From Gammaproteobacteria bacterium (GTDB lineage Bacteria; Pseudomonadota; Gammaproteobacteria; Pseudomonadales; Ketobacteraceae), in assembly GCA_013178375.1 (NCBI GenBank), contig JABLXQ010000024.1, forward strand, positions 1-64,000: 64,000 nucleotides of DNA, read 5' to 3'. A program made the position numbers and the translations under genes. The notes beneath the pieces were generated by a model that saw only the letters and a program-made list of their open reading frames with translations, was not told the DNA's origin and ran no database searches. How positions within the stretch are numbered: position 1 is the stretch's first letter; every line of letters starts with the position of its first letter. Of this stretch, positions 45,009-52,762 are shown piece by piece.

Positions 45009-46120
45009 CACGAACCCTCCGGCAAACAGTTGGCATTTTCATTTAACGGATTGACGGTTGGCCGACCTTCGGGTTGTCCTGTCATCCAGGTATTCCAATA
45101 GCCCTCAAAGAAAGGACCGGGCGCGCCTTCACGCTCGTAATATCCCTGCGGGTCATACACTTTGGCTTCGGGAAACGGGTAAGGACAGGCAACCGCGGTT
45201 GCCAGCCCGGACGCGCGGATAATGCCGAACGCCCCGCCGTACATGAAGTACGCGATGTTCAGTATTCCAAACATGACGAAAAAAGTGGCCAGCGCCGGCC
45301 TTGACGATAAAAAGCGGATTTTCTGCGCCAGCTTTTCTGCCACGGTGCGGCCGGTGTCATCGCGGTAGCAGAGTACACCCGCCGGAATCATGACAAAGGT
45401 GACAAACGTTGATTCCCAGATCAGCGGAAACTGAAATGTTGTGCCGGGGAATAGCGATCCCCAGGGAATGACCTGCGAGTAGATATAAAGCCCGGTCCGC
45501 ACGAGCGTGACTTCAAGCATCATGTCCATCACAAAACCGATGACCAGAATCAAACCGGCCAGACTCCACAGCGGGTGGCGCCAGACGAAAGCATCCATCG
45601 GACTCTTGCTTTGAATGCGCCGCAACAGCCAGATCGCCGGGAAAAACGGGCCGAAGTAGAACATGCAGTACCCGATTACGATAAAGGGTTCCACTGTGGG
45701 AGAAAGACTGACATAGGGCCACCATTCCGGCAGATGCCACAGCTGCGGGTTATAAACCGCGTACGGCGCCCAGTTCATTATTGGGTCTTGCCAGACGATG
45801 GCGGTCGAGGCGATGGCCATCAACACATACGGATGTCCGGGATTGCGTCGCCATGCAACGATGCAGGCAATGAACACTGCCAGCATCGCAATCACGGTAA
45901 AGTAATTCGACCAGTCGGCCCAGTGCGGGTATCCAAACAGAAAATCCACTGGACGGGGCACACCGGATACATCCGGATTCGCAACCCGATCCGACGTAAG
46001 CCCGGTTCGAAAAAATGATGCGATCACTGCCACTACAGCAAGACAGATCAGACTCCATAGCCACACAGTGACTGCGCCCCGGTGAGGCGAGGCCTGAATG
46101 GCGTCGCTATTGGCTGGCAT
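45008..46120 (-). CDS. AveC (spirocyclase)-family membrane protein, long form
   Basis: A 370-residue polytopic protein with about eight helices. Family-like blocks are: WQDPIMNWAPYAVYNPQLWH, the EPFIVIGYCMFYFGPFFPA pair, MMLEVTLVRTGLYIYSQVIP, LFPGTTFQFPLIWESTFVTF, and YRDDTGRTVAE. These match the pattern I recall for AveC-family proteins (D-P-x-x-N-W, E-P-x-x-x-x-G-Y, R-T-G-L-Y-x-Y, Q-F-P-L-x-E, R-D-D-x-G-R-T). AveC in Streptomyces shapes the spiroketal of avermectin. It is the first gene of the leftward cassette; GGGGG lies 9 nt before the ATG. Confidence 0.65.
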   Translation of the reverse strand: MPANSDAIQASPHRGAVTVWLWSLICLAVVAVIASFFRTGLTSDRVANPDVSGVPRPVDFLFGYPHWADWSNYFTVIAMLAVFIACIVAWRRNPGHPYVLMAIASTAIVWQDPIMNWAPYAVYNPQLWHLPEWWPYVSLSPTVEPFIVIGYCMFYFGPFFPAIWLLRRIQSKSPMDAFVWRHPLWSLAGLILVIGFVMDMMLEVTLVRTGLYIYSQVIPWGSLFPGTTFQFPLIWESTFVTFVMIPAGVLCYRDDTGRTVAEKLAQKIRFLSSRPALATFFVMFGILNIAYFMYGGAFGIIRASGLATAVACPYPFPEAKVYDPQGYYEREGAPGPFFEGYWNTWMTGQPEGRPTVNPLNENANCLPEGS

Positions 46121-46140
46121 GATGGTGGTCCCCCTTTTTT

Positions 46141-46204
46141 ATTGATGCGTATTTTTATTAATGCGTGTTTTGATTGGTGCGTGCTTCTATCAGTGCGCGA
46201 CTTC
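46141..46204. repeat. Four degenerate 16-bp tandem repeats
   Basis: Units of 16 bp (consensus ATTRRTGCGTGTTTTT) start at 46141, 46157, 46173 and 46189. They fill the gap between the TetR stop and the AveC-like gene, and the last unit encodes the final TetR codons. They may have arisen by slippage; no regulatory role is shown. Confidence 0.55.
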
Positions 46205-46915
46205 TGCGCCCCTGCTGATCCCGAGCAGACGGCGCGCTGAATGCAACGCTTCGCGCCGGTGGATGGCGACCTGTTCAGGATCGAGCGGTTCGAAATGATT
46301 GTTGGGCATCAACGCCGTCAGTGCAGCGACATAGAAAACCGTAGTGCCGATAATGGCGCTGGCGGCATGGAACGGATCGTCGTGGAGCGGTTTGAGTTCG
46401 CCGGTAACCCGCCCTTCTGCGAAGAGCCCAAAAAACTTCGCTGGAGTTTGTTCGTTCTCGATAAAAATGCGCTGCGCCGGTTGATCGATGCCGTCCGCGA
46501 TAAATCGCATGATCAGGCGCGCAAGGTTCGGGCGCGACACAACGGCATCCACCCAGACCCCAACCGCCAGTTCGAGCCGCTCTGAAATCGTATTGCGGCC
46601 GGAAACCAATACCTCTTCCAGCCTGCTGGCCAGCGTGCCGAACGAGTCGGCAATCATGGCGTCGTACAGCGCCTGCTTGTCGCGGAAGTAGTAAAACAGC
46701 GCGGCCCGGGTCATACCCAGTTCGTCCGCAATGTCCTCTAATCGGGTGGCGGCGAAGCCCAGTCTGGCAAAGTGATTTTCAGCCGCAGCGAGAATGGCCG
46801 CCCGCGAACGCTCAGCCTTCGAAGTGTTTGTTTTCGAAACATTTTTAGTGGAAGCCTTTTCTTTTGAAGCTTTTTCCCTGGACGCTTTTTCCCTGGAAGA
46901 AATGGGGTCGTTCAT
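46190..46915 (-). CDS. TetR-family regulator between the two cassettes
   Basis: A 241-residue TetR. The HTH is AERSRAAILAAAENHFARLG, then FAATRLEDIADELGMTRAAL and FYYFRDKQALYDAM. The first 33 residues are a Lys/Ser/Glu repeat (REKASREKASKEKAS) that precedes the normal start of the family; it comes from 15- to 18-bp DNA repeats. It is divergent from cassette B (47112 onward) and upstream of cassette A in the same direction, so it could govern both. A long inverted repeat at 46980-47022 is the obvious operator candidate. Confidence 0.88.
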   Translation of the reverse strand: MNDPISSREKASREKASKEKASTKNVSKTNTSKAERSRAAILAAAENHFARLGFAATRLEDIADELGMTRAALFYYFRDKQALYDAMIADSFGTLASRLEEVLVSGRNTISERLELAVGVWVDAVVSRPNLARLIMRFIADGIDQPAQRIFIENEQTPAKFFGLFAEGRVTGELKPLHDDPFHAASAIIGTTVFYVAALTALMPNNHFEPLDPEQVAIHRREALHSARRLLGISRGAEVAH

Positions 46916-46979
46916 TCTCTGCGCCTAAGTCCTGAAGTTTGCCGGAGCCGGTTGCTGTTGGAGCGATGTTCACATCCTT

Positions 46980-47022
46980 TTTACTTTCGCGCAAGTTAAT
47001 TTTCTACTTGCGAGAAAGTAAA
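46980..47022. promoter_or_regulatory. 17-bp inverted repeat, likely TetR operator
   Basis: Arms TTTACTTTCGCGCAAGT and ACTTGCGAGAAAGTAAA (one mismatch) are separated by 9 bp, in the 196-bp gap between the divergent tetR and cassette B genes. The position would let one repressor control both promoters. Confidence 0.7.
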
Positions 47023-47111
47023 ATGATGAGTAATGTTCGAACCAGTTGCGGCATTGAATGCGGCAACATCACACCCTTGAAAGCGTTTCGCTCACTGGAG
47101 GAGGTTCGGCA

Positions 47112-47222
47112 ATGTGGGATCTGATTTGGACGGAATGCGTGCGGCTCGGCCTCGCATTCGGCGTCATTGGACTGGTCATCCTGTTCTGGTACTGGCTGAT
47201 GGATTCTCTGGGCACGTTCTGA
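47112..47222 (+). CDS. 36-residue single-helix membrane protein
   Basis: Short ORF with a strong RBS (GGAGGAGG, 7 nt before ATG). The product is a single hydrophobic helix (GLAFGVIGLVILFWYWLMDS) with a short N-terminal WDLIWTECVR. It is the first gene of cassette B, 68 bp before the VWA gene. Together with the 39- and 44-residue ORFs it suggests that each cassette contains a small membrane subunit. No family recognised. Confidence 0.55.
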   Translation: MWDLIWTECVRLGLAFGVIGLVILFWYWLMDSLGTF

Positions 47223-47235
47223 TGCAGGACGCGAA

Positions 47236-47277
47236 GAGACTGAACGAAAGAAACTGAACGAACGAGACTGGACGAAG
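47236..47277. repeat. Three 14-bp tandem repeats before the VWA gene
   Basis: Units GAGACTGAACGAAA, GAAACTGAACGAAC and GAGACTGGACGAAG lie end to end just upstream of the RBS of the VWA gene. They are purine-rich and may affect translation; no known binding site is recognised. Confidence 0.6.
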
Positions 47278-47290
47278 TGGAAGCTTGATC

Positions 47291-48823
47291 ATGTCAACCG
47301 GTGCTGCACAGGCCTGCAATATAGAACGTAGCTGCTCGATTGTGGCCTCCGCATTTTCAGGTGGACGCTGCCAGCGTGTGCACCTGATGTCGGGTGAACG
47401 CCGCGCTTTTGGGATGAATCCTGCGCGCACCGAAGTACAAGTGCCCTACCCACCCGTCACCACCGGGTGGACGCAAAGAACCTGGACCTGCGGAATCGCA
47501 ATGCAGTGTTCGCCATCGAAGAGCCGCATTGCGTCTTACACACTACAGGCTTTGTCGCCCAGACAGACCACGGCACTTTCCCTGGTGGAAGGCGGCGTTG
47601 CCCTGGGCTGGATCAGTTCGCGCTGGCCCGGACTGATTTCCGAAGCGAAACGATTTCTGCCCGAACTGGATGTGCTGGACGGGGAACTGGATGGCGCCAT
47701 CATTATGGAACGCGCCCTGCAGCTTGCCCGTTCAAAACAGGAGCTGAATTCCCATCCCCTGCTGGGTCGGCTGCCGGCGGGTCTGGCAACGAAAGAGGGA
47801 ATTCTTGCGGCTCTGATGCGGGCGCAAAGTCGCATGCCGTGGAGCACAAACAAGCGCTACATCTCCCCCGGTTATGAATCCATTCCCGCTGGCGGGGAAA
47901 GCAATATCAAGAGTTCACGCCTGCCACCACCCAGCCGCCCGGAGGATGATGACATTGAAATCCGCGCTGACCAGCGTGCGGGAATTCCTTACCCCGAGTG
48001 GAATATGTGGACCGAAAAATTCCTGCCGGATCATGTCGCCGTTCTGGAGCGCAAAGTGCCACCCGGCAACAAACCAGCCAGGCCAGTGTCCGCTGATTTG
48101 CGCCGATGGTTTGAACGGCCAACCAATCGCGTGATGAAGAACCGGCTTGAGGATGGGTCTGACCTAGATATCGATCACTACATCGAACATCACGTCAATC
48201 GTCTGACCGGAATGCAGTCGGAAGCGCGCATATTCCGGGATCTGCAACCGGCGTTCCGTGACGTTACCACCGCCCTGCTGCTCGACGGCAGCGCCTCGTT
48301 GAGTGTTGGCGGCGGCAATGCATTCAAACTGGAGCTGGCCTGTGCCGACGGGCTATGTCATGCCATGGCACTGGCGCGCGAGCGGCACGGGCTCTTCGTC
48401 TTCAATGGCAAATCCCGTCATCGCGTGAACATCACCTGCCTGCGGGATTTCAAGGATATTCACTCCGTTACACCGGGCGAACTCGGAATTGCAGCTGGCG
48501 GTTACACGCGGCTTGGCGCGCCACTGCGACACCTGACCCGTCGCCTGCTGGAGCAAAAATCCGAACGGCGACTTCTGATCATTATCGGAGATGGCCTGAT
48601 ATCGGATGAAGGCTACGAAGGACGCTACGCCTGGGCAGATTCGGCCCACGCGGTCCAGGAAGCGGAAGAGGCTGGCATCTCGCTGTTTTACATCGGGGTT
48701 GGGCAGACCAGGGTCGATCCCCTGCCGGATGTTTTCGGACCGCGGCGATCCACACGCATCAAGCACGTCGATGAACTGCCGCGCATTTTGGCCCGCGTTC
48801 ACCGCGAACTTGTAGCGGCATAA
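47291..48823 (+). CDS. NorD/CbbO-like VWA-domain protein (cassette B)
   Basis: A 510-residue protein with a C-terminal VWA domain. The MIDAS motif is in TTALLLDGSASLSVGGG, with later parts in AAGGYTRLGAPLRHL and LLIIIGDGLISDEGYEG. The conserved block AGIPYPEWNMWTEKFLPDHV matches the cassette A protein, although overall similarity is weaker and the N-terminal part is shorter and Cys-containing. The start at 47291 (ATG, GGAAG 7 nt upstream) is used instead of a TTG two codons earlier. It precedes its AAA+ partner by 21 bp. Confidence 0.85.
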   Translation: MSTGAAQACNIERSCSIVASAFSGGRCQRVHLMSGERRAFGMNPARTEVQVPYPPVTTGWTQRTWTCGIAMQCSPSKSRIASYTLQALSPRQTTALSLVEGGVALGWISSRWPGLISEAKRFLPELDVLDGELDGAIIMERALQLARSKQELNSHPLLGRLPAGLATKEGILAALMRAQSRMPWSTNKRYISPGYESIPAGGESNIKSSRLPPPSRPEDDDIEIRADQRAGIPYPEWNMWTEKFLPDHVAVLERKVPPGNKPARPVSADLRRWFERPTNRVMKNRLEDGSDLDIDHYIEHHVNRLTGMQSEARIFRDLQPAFRDVTTALLLDGSASLSVGGGNAFKLELACADGLCHAMALARERHGLFVFNGKSRHRVNITCLRDFKDIHSVTPGELGIAAGGYTRLGAPLRHLTRRLLEQKSERRLLIIIGDGLISDEGYEGRYAWADSAHAVQEAEEAGISLFYIGVGQTRVDPLPDVFGPRRSTRIKHVDELPRILARVHRELVAA

Positions 48824-48844
48824 CCAGATTGAACTGAGGACGGT

Positions 48845-49699
48845 ATGAGCAACAATTTTCAGCACGCAAACAAGTTCTACCAATCCAACAACAACGAAGT
48901 GTCGCTGTTCAGGCAGGCGGCCGAACAACATCTCCCCGTCATGCTGACTGGGCCAACCGGGTGCGGCAAAACCCGGCTGATCGAACACATGGGCGAAGTG
49001 CTTAGCCGCAAGGTGATTACCATCAGCTGTCATGACGACCTGACCAGTGCCGATCTCGTCGGCCGCTTCATGGTCACCGGCGGCGATGTGGTATGGAACG
49101 ATGGGCCGCTGACCCGGGCCGTCAAGGAAGGCGCCATCTGCTACATGGACGAAGTGGTGGAAGCGCGCCATGACTCACTGGCGGTGTTGCACTCGTTAAC
49201 CGACCACCGCAGAACGCTTTATCTCGATCGCGCGGGTGAAGTCATTGAAGCGCCGGCTACTTTTATGCTGGTGTGCTCGTATAACCCGGCCTACAGAAGT
49301 TCATTGAAAGAACTGAAGCCATCGTTCCGGCAGCGCTTCGTCACCATTGCAATGAATTTCCTGCCACCCGAGCGTGAAGCCGAAGTACTGGTTGCCGAAG
49401 CGGGTGTCGACATGTCAGTTGCAAAGCGACTGGTGCAGTGTGCGACCAGTATCCGCAGTGCCGACGACGTCTTCCATTTTGAACCGCCCTCGACGCGCGC
49501 GCTGGTCACGGCCGCCAAAATGATTGCGGCAGGTGCAGACGAACTGGAGGCCGCCGAAGTCTGCATTCTGGCACCACTCAGCAATGACGGCGCCGTCACC
49601 GATGGGCTGAGCGAAATTGCCGCTGCCTGCCTGCTGGGTGCCAGCCGGTCTGAAATCACTGACAACAATAAACAACGCCAATCCGGAGCCAAACGATGA
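48845..49699 (+). CDS. NorQ/CbbQ-type MoxR AAA+ ATPase (cassette B)
   Basis: A 284-residue AAA+ ATPase. Walker A is GPTGCGKTR, Walker B ICYMDEVVEAR, sensor 1 is in VCSYNPAYRSSLKEL. The SCHDDLTSADLVGRF stretch is nearly the same as in the cassette A copy. It is predicted to form hexamers that work with the VWA protein. Its stop overlaps the next start (ATGA), so the ATPase is translationally coupled to a 44-residue membrane protein. The client enzyme is not obvious; candidates are the membrane proteins and P450 that follow. Confidence 0.92.
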   Translation: MSNNFQHANKFYQSNNNEVSLFRQAAEQHLPVMLTGPTGCGKTRLIEHMGEVLSRKVITISCHDDLTSADLVGRFMVTGGDVVWNDGPLTRAVKEGAICYMDEVVEARHDSLAVLHSLTDHRRTLYLDRAGEVIEAPATFMLVCSYNPAYRSSLKELKPSFRQRFVTIAMNFLPPEREAEVLVAEAGVDMSVAKRLVQCATSIRSADDVFHFEPPSTRALVTAAKMIAAGADELEAAEVCILAPLSNDGAVTDGLSEIAAACLLGASRSEITDNNKQRQSGAKR

Positions 49700-49830
49700 G
49701 CAAGAAAATTGTTTCCGAGCAGGACCGTCGCAGAAAGAAGGCCATGATCGTCTTTCAGGTATTGCTGTATTCGTATCTGCTGGGATTGTTTCTCTTTCAA
49801 CTGCATCTCTATTCACTCAGCGACTGGTAA
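49696..49830 (+). CDS. 44-residue single-helix membrane protein
   Basis: Short ORF overlapping the AAA+ stop by 4 bp. The product has a basic N-terminus (SKKIVSEQDRRRKKA) followed by one hydrophobic helix (MIVFQVLLYSYLLGLFLFQL), a clear positive-inside anchor. The gene ends 6 bp before the next. It is the basic-charge mirror image of the 39-residue protein of cassette A, where the basic segment is C-terminal. Function unknown. Confidence 0.65.
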   Translation: MSKKIVSEQDRRRKKAMIVFQVLLYSYLLGLFLFQLHLYSLSDW

Positions 49831-49836
49831 AAAATC

Positions 49837-50541
49837 ATGGCAACAACAACGAACGTATTTGGCGCTTACAACGCACATCAAGACGAAAGTAAACAAGCCC
49901 AGTGGCGCGCTGACAAATGGATGATTGGCGGCACCCTTCTCATGGGAACCGGTGTTCTGGGAATATTTGGTTTGCCACTTTTCTTCTACGGCTTGTGGTT
50001 ACAGATGCAGGCCGCCAAAGCAGGGCTTTCCGTACGGCCACTGATCGTCACCCTGATCGGATATCTGGTGATCATCGACTCCTCGCTCAACAGTCTGGGC
50101 TGGGCGATGGATCTTTTCGCGAACCATTCTCTGATCAACCGCGTTCTCACATCGGGATGGGGCGCGGTTTTTGACGGCGGTTACTTCTGGCATTACAACG
50201 AGCTCAAGATGGGCCCCTATACGATCGGCGGTGCCGGCGCTCCCGGCGAAAAAGCCTGGGAAATATCCTTGATCCTGGCGTGCTTTTGCCCCCGCCTGGC
50301 AGCGGCCATCGGCTTACTGCAAATGAAACGCTGGGGACAACAGTGGTTGATCGTCACCTGCTGGATGGGACTCATCGTGTGGATTGGCTACAACCTCAAC
50401 ATGACGTTCTACGCGGACGTACGTTACGCCAATATCACCTTCCCGGTATGGGGCTGGTGGATCTACGACATTTTTTACATCACGCCATTTCTGGCGCTGC
50501 CGTACCTGCATACGGTAAACCGGGAAATCTTTACGGATTGA
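49837..50541 (+). CDS. Polytopic membrane protein of unknown function
   Basis: A 234-residue protein with about six helices. The first helix is GGTLLMGTGVLGIFGLPLFF; others are RPLIVTLIGYLVIIDSSLNS, the SLILACFCPRLAAAIGLLQM region, and ITFPVWGWWIYDIFYITPFL. Polar residues between helices (DGGYFWHYNELKMGPYT) might form a substrate or metal site. It is not clearly AveC-like, but it takes the same relative place as the AveC proteins of cassette A. I do not recognise the family. Confidence 0.65.
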   Translation: MATTTNVFGAYNAHQDESKQAQWRADKWMIGGTLLMGTGVLGIFGLPLFFYGLWLQMQAAKAGLSVRPLIVTLIGYLVIIDSSLNSLGWAMDLFANHSLINRVLTSGWGAVFDGGYFWHYNELKMGPYTIGGAGAPGEKAWEISLILACFCPRLAAAIGLLQMKRWGQQWLIVTCWMGLIVWIGYNLNMTFYADVRYANITFPVWGWWIYDIFYITPFLALPYLHTVNREIFTD

Positions 50542-50588
50542 CGCAACGGCCAACGATTCAGGCGTCAACTATTCAGGAGTCACTAACG

Positions 50589-51005
50589 ATGAAAAATACC
50601 AGCGAAAATAATTTGCCGGTGGGTACGACCGAGCATTTCTCGAACATGCACAAATGGCTGCAACGCGGGTTATTCGTCTGCCTCGTCGTATTGGTGCTGG
50701 AAGCGTCGCTTAGCCTGCCGGGTCTGTTGATCTGGTTTGGCTGGCCGACACTGACGATCACTGAAGTGTGCGACGAATTGATGAAAGTTCGCTGGTCAGA
50801 TGACAAGGCAGTTTGCCTGGTGCCCCACCCGCTCTATGGCGCCAACGAAGGCGAAGGCCGCACGAACGGGCCTGCTGCAACCGCGCAGGATGAATGGGGC
50901 ATCCAGCCCAGGCCATTGTACAAGCGCATCAATTTTCGTGATCTTGTGAAATTCAGGGACGATCGGCTGGCCCGTGAAGCAGCCGCTGCAACCGCAACGC
51001 AATAG
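50589..51005 (+). CDS. Single-pass membrane protein with soluble C-terminal domain
   Basis: A 138-residue protein: short cytoplasmic N-terminus, one helix (GLFVCLVVLVLEASLSLPGLL), then about 85 hydrophilic residues with two cysteines (EVCDELMKVRWSDDKAVCLV). The start at 50589 is chosen for the CAGGAG 9 nt upstream. It lies between the polytopic protein and P450-2 in cassette B and was probably retained as a subunit of the same membrane complex. No family recognised. Confidence 0.6.
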   Translation: MKNTSENNLPVGTTEHFSNMHKWLQRGLFVCLVVLVLEASLSLPGLLIWFGWPTLTITEVCDELMKVRWSDDKAVCLVPHPLYGANEGEGRTNGPAATAQDEWGIQPRPLYKRINFRDLVKFRDDRLAREAAAATATQ

Positions 51006-51065
51006 CCAACCCCTGCGCCAGAATCACAAATCAAAACCAATCGTCGAGTAGAGAAGGACAGTATT

Positions 51066-52313
51066 ATGAACATCGCAGAAGCAGGAAAAATGAAAAAACC
51101 AGCCCATGTGCCGGACGAGCTGGTTTTCGAATTTGATTACAACAATGATCCGGAATACTGCCGGGACCCGCACGCCCGCACGGTGAATCTGGTAAAGAAA
51201 GCCCCGCCGATTTTCTGGACGCCTTACAACGGTGGCCACTGGATGTTCATGTCCTACAAAGCCGTCTCGGAGGCCCTGGTCGACTATAAAAAATTCTCCA
51301 GCGAACATTTTTCGCCGGAAGCCTTTGACGCCATGATGTCTGAACTACCGCAAGAGGAGCGGATTCCTGCGCCGGTTCCCATCTGCATTGACCCTCCAGT
51401 GCACACGAAACTGCGTCAGCCACTGTTTTCGACATTTTCGCCCAAGTCAGTGTTCGCCATGGAGGGAAAAATCCGCGCGCTTGCTGAACGTCTTGTCGAC
51501 AACATAGCCAGCAAGGGTCAATGCGAATTCCAGCATGCAGTGTCCGATGTGTATCCCGTCGAAATTTTCCTGTCCATGTTCGGTCTGCCGGTGGAGAAAG
51601 AACGGGAGTACCGGGATCTGGCAAAGAAACATCTGTCTGTCATATCGCCGGATCTATCCGAAAACATGCTGATGATGAAAGCCATCGCCGACGTGCTGCG
51701 CGATACGATCATCGATCGGCGGAAAAATCCCAGGGATGATTTGATTAGTATGCTTTGGTCGCTGAAGCTGGAAGGTGAACCGATGACGCTTGAGCTCATG
51801 CTGAGTTACTGCGTTATCCTGTTCATTGCCGGGCTTGACACGGTGGTGAACGCGCTCGGATTTGGTGTGCGGCATCTGGCAACAGATCCGCAGCTGCAGC
51901 GGGAACTGCGTGAAAACCCGGAACTGATTCCAAAGGCAACCGAAGAAATCCTGCGTCGGTATGCATTTGTGGCACCTATCCGCATGCTGAAGAGCGATAA
52001 GGAATTTCACGGCATCCAGTTTGCGCAAGGCGAGAGAGTCATGCTGTTTATTCCCGGCGCCAGCATTGATGAAGCTGCCTATCCTGATGCCACCCATTTC
52101 GAAATGAGACGGGAAAAGCTGAATCACCTGGCATTCGGCGCGGGCCCACACCATTGTCTGGGCGCGCACCTGGCACGGATGGAGCTGAAAATAATGTATG
52201 AAACGCTTCTCACGAAATTGCCAGAATTTCGCTTGGACCCCAACAATCCCCCCGCCTTTCACGGCAGCATCATCGCCGGACCAACGAGCATCCATCTGGT
52301 GTGGGATGTGTAA
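51066..52313 (+). CDS. Cytochrome P450, P450cam/CYP101-like (P450-2)
   Basis: A 415-residue P450 that resembles P450cam: VPDELVFEFDYNN at the start, NGGHWMFMS, the FSSE motif after the B region, I-helix FIAGLDTVVNALGF (P450cam has GGLDTVVN), K-helix EEILRR, FHGIQFAQGERV and the heme loop FGAGPHHCLGAHLARME. The C-terminal SIHLVWDV also matches. CYP101-type enzymes hydroxylate camphor, ionones and other terpenoids with putidaredoxin-like ferredoxins. It follows the 138-residue protein by 60 bp and is followed by the stand-alone domain gene. Confidence 0.92.
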   Translation: MNIAEAGKMKKPAHVPDELVFEFDYNNDPEYCRDPHARTVNLVKKAPPIFWTPYNGGHWMFMSYKAVSEALVDYKKFSSEHFSPEAFDAMMSELPQEERIPAPVPICIDPPVHTKLRQPLFSTFSPKSVFAMEGKIRALAERLVDNIASKGQCEFQHAVSDVYPVEIFLSMFGLPVEKEREYRDLAKKHLSVISPDLSENMLMMKAIADVLRDTIIDRRKNPRDDLISMLWSLKLEGEPMTLELMLSYCVILFIAGLDTVVNALGFGVRHLATDPQLQRELRENPELIPKATEEILRRYAFVAPIRMLKSDKEFHGIQFAQGERVMLFIPGASIDEAAYPDATHFEMRREKLNHLAFGAGPHHCLGAHLARMELKIMYETLLTKLPEFRLDPNNPPAFHGSIIAGPTSIHLVWDV

Positions 52314-52353
52314 CGTTCAGGTATTCAAACTCAGCAAATAAACGGTGAATAAT

Positions 52354-52707
52354 ATGGAAAGCAATACCAAAAAAGCAGAAAGCACAACGAATTCCGCCGC
52401 ACCTGGTTCAGTGGATGGGAGCTGGAGTGTCACCATTCACGGCCCAACCGGCCCCCAGGCAACGACACTGGAACTGAAAACGGTCGACGGCGTATTGACA
52501 GGCACCCAGTCTGCGATGGGGCAGCTGGAAGAAGCCACCAGCCTTGCATACGACAGCAAAACCGGCGAAATTTCCTGGATCAACAAGATCAAAAAGCCAC
52601 TGCCCATCACCTTGAAGTTTCAGGGAACAGTTGAAAGCAACTCGATCAGTGGCAAGGTCAACGCTGCGATCATGGGCTCCTTCCCTTTTACCGCAGTGAA
52701 AAAATGA
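52354..52707 (+). CDS. Free-standing copy of the P450/Mo-hydroxylase C-terminal domain
   Basis: A 117-residue protein: about 18 polar residues, then a 99-residue domain (VDGSWSVTIHGPTGPQATTL, GEISWINKIKKPLPITLKFQ, ISGKVNAAIMGSFPFTAVKK). It shares the G-x-W-x-V, P-x-G-P, K-P-L-x-I-x-L and I-x-G-K-x-x-x-x-x-x-G-S motifs with the tails of the large Mo subunit (17728-18024) and of P450-3 (57098-57400), and it is closest to the P450-3 tail. It lies 40 bp downstream of P450-2, which lacks the tail, so the domain may act in trans there. ATG at 52354; a GTG three codons earlier is possible. Confidence 0.75.
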   Translation: MESNTKKAESTTNSAAPGSVDGSWSVTIHGPTGPQATTLELKTVDGVLTGTQSAMGQLEEATSLAYDSKTGEISWINKIKKPLPITLKFQGTVESNSISGKVNAAIMGSFPFTAVKK

Positions 52708-52740
52708 GCCCAGACTCATGACAGGAAGATAAACGCGTGA

Positions 52741-52762
52741 GGGGGTCTTTTAAACGACCCCC
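52741..52762. terminator. Hairpin between convergent genes
   Basis: Stem GGGGGTC / GACCCCC with an 8-nt loop that includes the TAA stop of the minus-strand ligase. It lies 34 bp beyond the stand-alone domain gene. T-runs are short, so strength is uncertain. Confidence 0.5.

Noticed and set aside
41532-49699. RuBisCO activation genes cbbQ/cbbO
   Set aside because: No cbbL/cbbS or other Calvin-cycle gene nearby; sequence fits the wider NorQ/NorD group equally well.
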